Positions 23,101-29,820 of a stretch of 33,763 nt of DNA are shown here, piece by piece. Origin of the DNA: an uncultured Ruminococcus sp. (GTDB taxonomy: Bacteria > Bacillota > Clostridia > Oscillospirales > CAG-272); the NCBI GenBank assembly GCA_902782445.1, contig CACZNC010000030.1, forward strand, positions 1-33,763. Reading direction: 5' to 3'. The notes under the pieces were generated by a model. That model was not told the DNA's origin and searched no databases. It saw only the letters and a list, made by a program, of their open reading frames with translations. Both the position numbers and the translations under genes were made by a program. Position 1 is the stretch's first letter. The number at the start of each line of letters is the position of its first letter.

Positions 23101-23382
23101 TTATTGTTCGTCCCCGCTGTAGAAAACGATTTCCTGCGGGTATCTGAGGCCGAGCTTTTCATGGGCGATTTCCGCCACATAGTCGTCGTCGAAGGGTCGG
23201 TCGATCTCAGCCTGCAATTCGTTGATGTATTCGTTCATGCGGTCGATCTCCGCCTGCAGAGCCCGCTCTTTCGCGTAGAGGTCGTTCTGCTTCAGCCGGA
23301 GCGTGACGAAGGCGACGAGACAGAAGACCACGAGCACGAGCATACTGACGCGCACGAACATATTTCGGAACACGCTTCTCAA
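23101..23382 (-). CDS. divIC: Septum formation initiator DivIC/FtsB family
   Basis: The predicted product has 93 residues. A membrane segment (about 8-28) is followed by a short coiled coil (about 34-62) and the family's C-terminal EIAHEKLGLRYPQEIVFY block. DivIC is a bitopic divisome protein that works with DivIB and FtsL. The TTG start at 23382 overlaps the yabQ stop codon (TTGA) and has a purine-rich GAGGAGGGG about 8 nt upstream; an ATG seven codons later (23361) is the alternative. The tight coupling to yabQ matches the yabP-yabQ-divIC order of endospore formers. Confidence 0.9.
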   Translation of the reverse strand: MRSVFRNMFVRVSMLVLVVFCLVAFVTLRLKQNDLYAKERALQAEIDRMNEYINELQAEIDRPFDDDYVAEIAHEKLGLRYPQEIVFYSGDEQ

Positions 23383-23951
23383 ATCCCGGTCCCCTCCTCT
23401 CCGCAGAACGGCACATCCTTTGCGAGACGGCGGCGGAACTTCTCCGTTCTCCCGATGGCGCGGGCACGCCGGATCCGCCTTTCGGCCTTCTCCCCGGTCG
23501 CCCGCCAGATCAGAGAGAGGATCCGGCAGAAGAACCGCAGGACCGCCGCTCCCGGCACGATCACCGCTGCCCGGAACAGAGCCCGCAGAAACCGCGAGAG
23601 CAAGCGGGCAGCCTCCGTGACGAGCCTCCCGGGACCCGCCTCCCAGAGCGCGAATCCGCCGATCGCCGACGCCGCGATGAACCAGCGGAACTGCCCGTCG
23701 TTCGCGGCGTAGACGAAAACCGCGAATGAAACCGACAAAACCGCCGCCCATGAGAGGTCGACGAAAAAGCGGACGCAGAACGGCAAAAATCCTTTTCGCT
23801 CGACAGGCTTTTTTCCGGCAAACGACACAAGTCCGCAAAGTATGGTTGTGATTCTTATTATATCGTATCCCGCGCCAAAAATCAACCCCAAAATGAAAGA
23901 AGTTCCGACAAGTTTTACCTGATTTTCGATGAAAATCTCGAGATACTGCAT
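23379..23951 (-). CDS. yabQ: Spore cortex biosynthesis protein YabQ
   Basis: The protein has 190 residues. The N-terminus (GTSFILGLIFGAGYDIIRI) matches the YabQ family. Several hydrophobic segments follow (about 14-35, 58-85, 92-105, 125-150), and the tail is Arg-rich. In Bacillus subtilis YabQ is made in the mother cell under sigma-E, localises to the forespore membrane and is needed for cortex formation. Its ATG lies 1 nt after the yabP stop, so the two are translationally coupled. Its end overlaps the divIC start. A probable sigma-E promoter upstream of yabP would serve both genes. Confidence 0.9.
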   Translation of the reverse strand: MQYLEIFIENQVKLVGTSFILGLIFGAGYDIIRITTILCGLVSFAGKKPVERKGFLPFCVRFFVDLSWAAVLSVSFAVFVYAANDGQFRWFIAASAIGGFALWEAGPGRLVTEAARLLSRFLRALFRAAVIVPGAAVLRFFCRILSLIWRATGEKAERRIRRARAIGRTEKFRRRLAKDVPFCGEEGTGI

Positions 23952-23952
23952 T

Positions 23953-24213
23953 TTACCGGAATAATTTTGCGAAAATCCCGCGGCGTCCCTCGGTTTCCCG
24001 CTCCTCCCAGTAGGAAAAGCCGTCCACCCGGCCCGTGAGCGAAAGGGTTCCCCGCTCCGCCGAGAAGTTCCCGATTTTCAGATCCGCCCCTAGAACGGAG
24101 ATCCTCCCCAATGACGAGACGAGGGTGATCTCCGTCTCCGAAAAGCTCTCCACCTCCTCGATCCCCGTCAGCTCCATCCGCGCGCGCGAAAAAAGGCATA
24201 CGTCCTGATCCAT
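23953..24213 (-). CDS. yabP: Sporulation protein YabP
   Basis: The protein has 86 residues and matches the small YabP/YqfC-type family: ELTGIEEVESFSETEITLVSSLGRISVLGADLKI-like blocks are visible (residues about 14-48), with a C-terminal LTGRVDGFSYWEE segment. It has no membrane segment. The family is found only in endospore formers and is needed for normal spore development. GGGAGGGCGGG just before the ATG serves as ribosome site. A sigma-E-like promoter lies 28-56 nt upstream. It precedes yabQ by 1 nt. Confidence 0.9.
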   Translation of the reverse strand: MDQDVCLFSRARMELTGIEEVESFSETEITLVSSLGRISVLGADLKIGNFSAERGTLSLTGRVDGFSYWEERETEGRRGIFAKLFR

Positions 24214-24240
24214 GACCCGCCCTCCCCTTTTGTTTGGGAG

Positions 24241-24269
24241 AGTATATGCGTCATGAAGCGCGCGTATGC
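24241..24269 (-). promoter_or_regulatory. Probable sigma-E promoter for yabP-yabQ
   Basis: On the minus strand, a -35-like GCATACG (24269-24263), 14 nt, then CATATACT (24248-24241). The -10 matches 7 of 8 positions of the sigma-E consensus CATACAMT, and the spacing fits. The start would fall near 24234, about 21 nt before the yabP ATG. Sigma-E control is known for this pair in Bacillus subtilis. Confidence 0.65.
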
Positions 24270-24312
24270 CTTGGGGAAGAGCCTGCCGGGGTTCATTTCC
24301 GGGCTGCGGCCG

Positions 24313-24555
24313 TCATTCGATCACCTCGTACAGCGAGGAGGCGTCGGCTTTCGCGGCGTGTTCCTTCACGTCGAGAACGCGGAAGCGCAGGGTCCGGTCC
24401 CCGTAGGTCACGGCGATGACGTCCCCTTCCTTCACGTCGTAGGAAGCCTTGGCCCGCTTGCCGTTCACCTCCACGTGCTCGCTGTCGCAGGCTTCGTTCG
24501 CCACCGTTCTCCGCTTGATGATGCGGGATACTTTGAGAAATTTGTCGAGACGCAT
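24313..24555 (-). CDS. rqcP: S4-domain RNA-binding protein RqcP (YabO/Hsp15-like)
   Basis: The protein has 80 residues and is a single S4 RNA-binding domain: MRLDKFLKVSRIIKRRTVANEAC at the start, VEVNGKRAKASYDVKEGD in the middle. RqcP works with RqcH in alanine tailing of stalled peptides on 50S subunits (ribosome-associated quality control). It lies 32 nt after mazG, the conserved place of yabO in Firmicutes. About 100 nt separate it from yabP, and the sigma-E promoter sits in that gap. Confidence 0.93.
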   Translation of the reverse strand: MRLDKFLKVSRIIKRRTVANEACDSEHVEVNGKRAKASYDVKEGDVIAVTYGDRTLRFRVLDVKEHAAKADASSLYEVIE

Positions 24556-24587
24556 GTTTTCCGTCCTTTCGGTTTATCGTATATCCT

Positions 24588-25301
24588 TTATTCTTTCGTC
24601 TTTTCGATGAACCCGTCGATCAGGAATCCGAGATCCTTTTCGGTGTCGGCGTCCGAACCCGCGAGGATCACGGCCTGCCAGACCAGTTGAGCGAGGAGGG
24701 CGTTCCGCTCTTCCCCCTCTGCCTCCGCGGACCGTTTCGCGAGGGAGAGCAGTTTTTCACGCTTTTCGTCTTCCGTTCCGAAGGAGATCCCGCCCTTTTC
24801 GGCTTTCTTCGCCACCTTCTTCGCTCGGAGGAGAGCCGGATACTGCTTCGGGACCGCGGCGAGGACGGATTTGAGGGTGGAGCGGGATTTTTCCTCGGTC
24901 TTGATCCGGTCCCAGTTGTCGAGGACCTCGCCCGTGTCCTTCACCTTCGTCTCCCCGAAAACATGGGGGTGCCGCGCGATCATCTTGTCGACCACGCCCC
25001 GCGTCACGTCCCCGAGGCCGAACCGCCCCGCCTCCCGCTCGATCTCCGTGTGGAAGACCACCTGAAAGAGCACGTCTCCCAGTTCCTCGCATAGCAGGAC
25101 GGGATCCTCCCTGTCGATGGCCTCCACCGCCTCGTAGGTCTCCTCGATGAACTCCGAGCGGATCGACCGGTGGTCCTGTTCCCGGTCCCAGGGACAGCCC
25201 TCCTCGGACCGCAGGACCCGCACCAGCTCAACCACCGATTCCATATCGTGCTCCTTTTCGGCGAGCAGTTTTTCCTTCAGTTCCCTGATATTCCGTTCCA
25301 T
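24588..25301 (-). CDS. mazG: Nucleoside triphosphate pyrophosphohydrolase MazG
   Basis: The predicted product has 237 residues, with all-alpha NTP pyrophosphohydrolase signatures: GCPWDREQDHRSIR (about 35-48), EFIEETYEAVEAID (about 50-63) and EELGDVLFQVVFH (about 72-84), whose Glu/Asp residues bind Mg. The second half carries KWGGISFGT-like features (EKGGISFGTEDE). It hydrolyses (d)NTPs to monophosphates plus pyrophosphate, cleansing the pool. The start is uncertain. ATG 25301 (AAGGA 8 nt upstream) overlaps the flippase gene by 74 nt; ATG 25244 (AAGGAG 6 nt upstream) overlaps by 17 nt and gives a start closer to Escherichia coli MazG. Either way the two genes overlap and are probably translationally coupled. 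Confidence 0.93.
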   Translation of the reverse strand: MERNIRELKEKLLAEKEHDMESVVELVRVLRSEEGCPWDREQDHRSIRSEFIEETYEAVEAIDREDPVLLCEELGDVLFQVVFHTEIEREAGRFGLGDVTRGVVDKMIARHPHVFGETKVKDTGEVLDNWDRIKTEEKSRSTLKSVLAAVPKQYPALLRAKKVAKKAEKGGISFGTEDEKREKLLSLAKRSAEAEGEERNALLAQLVWQAVILAGSDADTEKDLGFLIDGFIEKTKE

Positions 25302-26874
25302 TACTATGATCCTTTCGATGATCGGCGCGGCGGGGGAGATAATCCCGGAGGATCCCCGTCAGGCCCAGCGCGGCAAGATAGACGATCCCTCCCGCGGCTA
25401 TGGCGCAGAGCGTCGCCGCATCGCCGGGCAGAAACCGGGAAAACGTCCCCCGGCACCGTTCCGCCGCAAATCCGCAGAGCGCGCCGGAGCAGAAGACCGC
25501 GAGGATCCGCTTCGCCGGGGGCAGAAAAGGTCCGATCCGGCGGGGGAGAAAACACAGATTCAGTCCAGAGATCGTCAGATAGCTGAGAAAAGTCGAGAGC
25601 GGCGCCCCCGCGATCCCGCACCGCCGGAGAAGGATCTCGGCAGAAATCCATTTGACCGCCGCCCCCGCCGTCATGGTGCAGAGCGCGATCCGCTGTCCTC
25701 CGACGGCCTGCAGCGCCGCGTTCGTCACGGCGGTCAGGCAGACGAAAAAAGCGGCCGGGGCCAGCAGAAGGAGCAGGGGAGCCGCCCTGTGCGCCGAGGA
25801 CTCCCGGAACAGGAGGCAGAGGATGGGATCCGCCAGAGCCGCCAGCCCGAACGCGGACGGGATCCCGATCATCGCCGCGTATTCCGCCGCCCGGCGCACC
25901 GATTCCGCGGCTTTCTTCCGGTTCCCCTCCGCCATCGCCGCCGCTGCAGCCGGGACCAGCGCGTAGGCCGCCGGGTACACGAGGGCGGGAGGAAGATTGA
26001 AGAGGGGCACGGCGAGGGAGGTGTAGTTTCCGTAGGCCGCGGCCGCTTCCTCAGCCGATTTCCCCGCCGCCTGCAAAATCCGCTGGACGGAGGTGGTGTC
26101 GGCGACTGCGGAGAGGCTCATCACGGAGGCGGAGAGGGTGACGGGCAGGGCGATCTCAAACAGCCGCCTCAAGGTCACGCGGGGATCCACAGGCTGATCG
26201 CGGGTCTCGCCGGCCCGGAAGATCTTCTCCCCGCGGCGGAAGCGGACGGCGAGCAGGCAGAGCGTCCCGACGAGCGATCCGACGGTCAGTCCCATTGCCG
26301 CAAACGCCGCGGCGACGGAAGCGGAATACCCCCGCCTCACCGCCCATACCGCCCCGGCGACCCCGAAGGCAGTCTTCCCCACGGCCTCCGCAAGCTGGGA
26401 AACAGCGGTGGGCGTCATGTCCCCCGTCCCCTGAAAGCATCCGCGGAGCGCGCCGGACACGCAGAGAAAGAGCAGGGCGGGCGCGACGGCCTCGACGGAG
26501 ATCCGGGATCCGGGGGATCGGATCACCCCCGAGAGCGGTCCCGCGCAGGTGAACATCAGGCAGGAGGAGGCAAGCCCCAGAGAGAGAAACAGAAGCGCCG
26601 CCCTCTTCTCCGTCTGCCGCGCGCCGAGGACGTTCCCCTCCGCCCGGTACCCCGCGATCATCACGGACAGGGCGACGGGCAGTCCCGCGGCGGACAGCGT
26701 GTAGAACACCGTGAACAGCGAACAGGCGGCGTTGTAATACCCCATCCCCGCGTCTCCCACGACGGAGTTCATGGGGATCTTGAATACCAGACCGGCGGCT
26801 TTGACGAGAAGATTCGAGACGGTGAGGACGAGAACGCCCCGCGCGCCTCCGTCCTTCGGATTCCGGTTCCGCAA
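25228..26874 (-). CDS. SpoVB/YabM-like oligosaccharide flippase (MOP superfamily)
   Basis: The protein has 548 residues and about 14 membrane segments, starting with the family's SNLLVKAAGLVFKIPMN motif. MOP-family flippases of this kind move lipid-linked cell-wall or cortex precursors; YabM and SpoVB are Bacillus members, and this gene lies in the yabM position, just before mazG. The start appears to be TTG at 26874, with GGAGG 6 nt upstream. The C-terminal ~30 residues are polar and run into mazG. Which substrate it flips is not known; lipid II or a spore-cortex intermediate is the natural guess. Confidence 0.88.
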   Translation of the reverse strand: MRNRNPKDGGARGVLVLTVSNLLVKAAGLVFKIPMNSVVGDAGMGYYNAACSLFTVFYTLSAAGLPVALSVMIAGYRAEGNVLGARQTEKRAALLFLSLGLASSCLMFTCAGPLSGVIRSPGSRISVEAVAPALLFLCVSGALRGCFQGTGDMTPTAVSQLAEAVGKTAFGVAGAVWAVRRGYSASVAAAFAAMGLTVGSLVGTLCLLAVRFRRGEKIFRAGETRDQPVDPRVTLRRLFEIALPVTLSASVMSLSAVADTTSVQRILQAAGKSAEEAAAAYGNYTSLAVPLFNLPPALVYPAAYALVPAAAAAMAEGNRKKAAESVRRAAEYAAMIGIPSAFGLAALADPILCLLFRESSAHRAAPLLLLLAPAAFFVCLTAVTNAALQAVGGQRIALCTMTAGAAVKWISAEILLRRCGIAGAPLSTFLSYLTISGLNLCFLPRRIGPFLPPAKRILAVFCSGALCGFAAERCRGTFSRFLPGDAATLCAIAAGGIVYLAALGLTGILRDYLPRRADHRKDHSNGTEYQGTEGKTARRKGARYGIGG

Positions 26875-26914
26875 TCGCGCCTCCGAGGATCCCTCTTCCG
26901 CGCCGGGCCGGGTC

Positions 26915-27817
26915 TCAGCCGATGAATTCGCGGAAGACGGAGTTATGCGGGATCATGCGTTCCTCGAACAGCGGGCAGTCGAACGCGGAGAGCTTCCCGA
27001 TCAGCGCGTCCGCCTCGTCCCGGTAACGGCTGTCCTCCGGCACGGTTCTGAGCAGCGGCAGGGCGTACCGGGACAGAAGAAACGGCTCGTAGGGCAGGAA
27101 CGAATCGATGGTGAGGTCCCGGATCCAGGCGTTCGGGAAGATGTTCTTCTTCTCGTTGGCCCGCACGCTCTCCCAGAGGTGGAGCGTGAACTCCGGCGTC
27201 GCGCCCCGGAACCGGAAATCCCGGACCGTCCGGCGCAGAAGTCGGATCTCGTCCCTGTCGAGCACGGAATCCCCGTACCGGATATCCTCCTTGACGTTCA
27301 TGAACACACTGCGGAACCCGGGTCCGAAGAGTTCCGTCACTTCCGGGTAGACCGCCTGGATCCCTTCGAAGATATATATATCGTCCGGGTGCGGATAATA
27401 TTCGTCGTAGCCCGTGCGTCCCGGGGCTATGAAATCGTAATGGGGGACGAGGACCGGTTTCCCCGCCCTCAGCCTTTCCATGAACAGGGCGAGATAGTCG
27501 AGGTCGATGGCGGCGGGGGAGTCGTAATCCGGGCTCTCCCCTTCCACGACGTTGCGGTCGTTCCGGTCTTTGAAAAAATCGTCGATGGACATGACCACGG
27601 CCCGTTTCCCCGCCCTGCTGATCCTGCGCGTCAGCTTCCCCGCCGTCGTCGTCTTGCCGGAGCAGGTGGGGCCGGAGAGGGCGATGATCTTCACCTCGTG
27701 CCCCTCGAACAGGGATTCGAGCGCTTCGTCGATGCGGGACGAAAAGTCCGCTTCGCATTCTTCGATAAAACGGGCGGCGTCTGCGGAATCCCGGATATTC
27801 AGTTCAATGGTTCTCAT
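26915..27817 (-). CDS. Uridine kinase/phosphoribulokinase-family P-loop kinase
   Basis: The protein has 300 residues. Walker A is GPTCSGKTT (49-57, Lys55), followed by VVMSIDDFFKDR (family Asp region) and YDSPAAIDLDYL, then HYDFIAPGR and IFEGIQAVYP, all typical of uridine/cytidine kinases and relatives. The C-terminal third is more divergent than in standard Udk of about 210 residues, so the exact nucleoside or sugar substrate is uncertain. It is cytoplasmic. Its ATG directly follows the hemZ stop (TAA-ATG), so it is coupled to hemZ. The flippase gene follows after 40 nt. Confidence 0.87.
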   Translation of the reverse strand: MRTIELNIRDSADAARFIEECEADFSSRIDEALESLFEGHEVKIIALSGPTCSGKTTTAGKLTRRISRAGKRAVVMSIDDFFKDRNDRNVVEGESPDYDSPAAIDLDYLALFMERLRAGKPVLVPHYDFIAPGRTGYDEYYPHPDDIYIFEGIQAVYPEVTELFGPGFRSVFMNVKEDIRYGDSVLDRDEIRLLRRTVRDFRFRGATPEFTLHLWESVRANEKKNIFPNAWIRDLTIDSFLPYEPFLLSRYALPLLRTVPEDSRYRDEADALIGKLSAFDCPLFEERMIPHNSVFREFIG

Positions 27818-29329
27818 TTACTCCCCTTTCCCTTTGCCGAAAAAACCGCGGGCGGCTTCCCGGAGGGCTGCAAGTCTGGCTCCGGCTCCTTCCCGGTACT
27901 CCCTGAGATATTCGTAGGGGTATTTCGGCTGGAAGAGCCTCTCGATGCGCACGCTTCCGTCGGGAGCCGGGAGGGACACGAATTTCGTCACGGCGTGAGC
28001 CCCGGAAGCGAGGATCGAATGGACCTCCTCCATCATATAGACATTGTACAGGCCCTCGTGACCCGGCTTCGCGTAGCCGACGTTTTCGAGATTCCCCACG
28101 GTGTTCTTCTGACGGTACATGTAATAGGGCAGATACCCCGCGCCTCTGAGGGCCCCCTCGGCGTAGTCGACGGAGCGCGCCGCCGTGAGGGATTCGGGCT
28201 CGAACCGTCCCTCAGCCCGGAATTCCGAGGATTTTTTCACACTGAACGTGTGGACGGTGACGTTTTCGGGATCGAGCGCGGCGACGCCGTCCAGCGTCTC
28301 ACGGAAGGTCTCCTCGGTGTCCCCCGGCAGGCCCGCGATCAGATCGACGTTGATGTCCCGCACGCCGCTGTCCCGGGCGATCCGGTAGGCGTCGAAGAAC
28401 ATCTCAGGGGTGTGGGCGCGTCCGATGGCCCGGAGCACGTCGGGGCTCAGGGACTGGGGATTGACGCTGACCCGGGTGACACCGTGCCGGACGGCGGAGG
28501 CCATTTTCTCCGCGTCGATGGTGTCGGGCCGTCCCGCTTCCAGGGTGTATTCCCGGGGGGAAGCTCCGGCTTTTTCGAGATTCTCCCCGATCTTCGAGAG
28601 GAGCGAATCCAGCTGGGCGGCCGAGAGCACGGTGGGAGTCCCGCCCCCGATATAGACCGAGGCGATCTCGAGCCCGTTTTCGCGGATCACGGAAAAGACT
28701 CCGTCCACATCGTTCGCGAGCGCGTCGAGGTATTCCGGGATCAGTTTGAGAAGGCCCGGGGAGGTGTAGGAAACGAAGGAGCAGTAGGCGCACCGGGTCG
28801 GACAGAAGGGGATCCCGATATAGACGCTGACCTGCTTCCGGATCTCTGGAGTGATGAGGCGGCTTTCGGCAAGGGAAACGTCCGTCGCCAGCCGCGCCTT
28901 GCCGGGTTCGGTGAGATAATCGCGGCGGATGGCGTCGGCGCAGTCCCCCGGGGTATATCCCGCCCCCAGCAGTTCCGTCGCGACCTTCGCCGGGCGGACC
29001 CCTGTCATGATCCCCCAGGGAGGACGGATCCCGGTGAGGACTTCTCCCGCCGCGAGGAACGCCTCCCCCGCAGCCAGCTTCCGCACCCGGTCGGGATCTC
29101 CGTTTCCGGCGCCCCATGCAGTCCGGGCCTCTCCCCGGGTCTCCCGGTCCCCGGCTTTCAGTCTCACGGAGGCGGAAACTCCCGTCCCGTCTTCGTTCAG
29201 CGCGACCCACGCCTCGGGAATGTCCTCCCCCGGTTCCTCGCCCTCCGGGAATTTCACGCCCGGGAGGAAGATCATGCACAGGGTCTGGACATAATAGGGC
29301 TTGAGCGCGCCGTTGATGTGAAGGATCAT
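27818..29329 (-). CDS. hemZ: Oxygen-independent coproporphyrinogen dehydrogenase HemZ (radical SAM)
   Basis: The protein has 503 residues. The radical-SAM [4Fe-4S] motif is Cys176-x3-Cys180-x2-Cys183 in IPFCPTRCAYCSF, preceded by the HemZ-type N-terminal block around GIRPPWGIMTGVRP (100-113). A glycine-rich YIGGGTP segment lies after the cluster, and the later HTFSVKKSSEF and PYYMYRQKN stretches are typical of HemN/HemZ. The enzyme converts coproporphyrinogen III to protoporphyrinogen without oxygen; in anaerobes lacking other heme genes the role may differ. It starts 4 nt after dtd and ends directly before the kinase ATG. The metallo-hydrolase gene often found between dtd and hemZ is absent here. 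Confidence 0.94.
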   Translation of the reverse strand: MILHINGALKPYYVQTLCMIFLPGVKFPEGEEPGEDIPEAWVALNEDGTGVSASVRLKAGDRETRGEARTAWGAGNGDPDRVRKLAAGEAFLAAGEVLTGIRPPWGIMTGVRPAKVATELLGAGYTPGDCADAIRRDYLTEPGKARLATDVSLAESRLITPEIRKQVSVYIGIPFCPTRCAYCSFVSYTSPGLLKLIPEYLDALANDVDGVFSVIRENGLEIASVYIGGGTPTVLSAAQLDSLLSKIGENLEKAGASPREYTLEAGRPDTIDAEKMASAVRHGVTRVSVNPQSLSPDVLRAIGRAHTPEMFFDAYRIARDSGVRDINVDLIAGLPGDTEETFRETLDGVAALDPENVTVHTFSVKKSSEFRAEGRFEPESLTAARSVDYAEGALRGAGYLPYYMYRQKNTVGNLENVGYAKPGHEGLYNVYMMEEVHSILASGAHAVTKFVSLPAPDGSVRIERLFQPKYPYEYLREYREGAGARLAALREAARGFFGKGKGE

Positions 29330-29333
29330 GGCA

Positions 29334-29801
29334 TCAGCCCCGTTTCGGCAGTTTCAGCATTTCGGAATCGAGCTGCATGGTGACCGGGCCGTCGTTCACG
29401 AGTTCGATCTGCATATCCGCGCCGAAGCGTCCCGTGGAGACGGAGGGGACGAGCGCGCGCATCCGGGCGACGAAATCCTCGTAAAGGGGGATCGCCTGCT
29501 CGGGTCTGGCCGCGTTCAGGTAGTCGGGCCGGTTTCCCTTGCGGTAGGAGGCGCAGAGGGTGAACTGGGACACGACGATCACCCCGCCGCCCACGTCCGT
29601 GACGGAGAGGTTCATCTTCCCCTCTTCGTCGGAGAAGATCCGCAGTTTGGCGATCTTTTCGGCGAGGAGGCGGCCGTCGTCTTCGGTGTCGGAGGTGGTG
29701 ACGCCGAGGAGGATGAGAAGCCCCTTCCCCGGGCAGTCCGCAAGGATCTCGCCGTCTTCGAGGACTCTGCCCCGGGCGATGCGCTGGATCATGGCAAGCA
29801 T
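29334..29801 (-). CDS. dtd: D-aminoacyl-tRNA deacylase
   Basis: The protein has 155 residues. It hydrolyses D-amino acids (and glycine) mischarged on tRNA. The two family motifs are present: Ser78-Gln79-Phe-Thr-Leu82 (VSQFTL) and Asn136-Asp-Gly-Pro-Val-Thr141 (VNDGPVT), which lies in the chirality-checking pocket. The start at 29801 has GAGGT about 10 nt upstream; ATG 29792 is possible. It lies 19 nt after relA and 4 nt before hemZ in the usual clostridial order. Confidence 0.96.
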   Translation of the reverse strand: MLAMIQRIARGRVLEDGEILADCPGKGLLILLGVTTSDTEDDGRLLAEKIAKLRIFSDEEGKMNLSVTDVGGGVIVVSQFTLCASYRKGNRPDYLNAARPEQAIPLYEDFVARMRALVPSVSTGRFGADMQIELVNDGPVTMQLDSEMLKLPKRG

Positions 29802-29820
29802 GGCTGTGGATACCTCATTC

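Noticed and set aside
26771..29383. An ~870-residue open frame opposite the kinase and hemZ genes
   Set aside because: It is a shadow frame over genes with Walker A and radical-SAM motifs, caused by high G+C.
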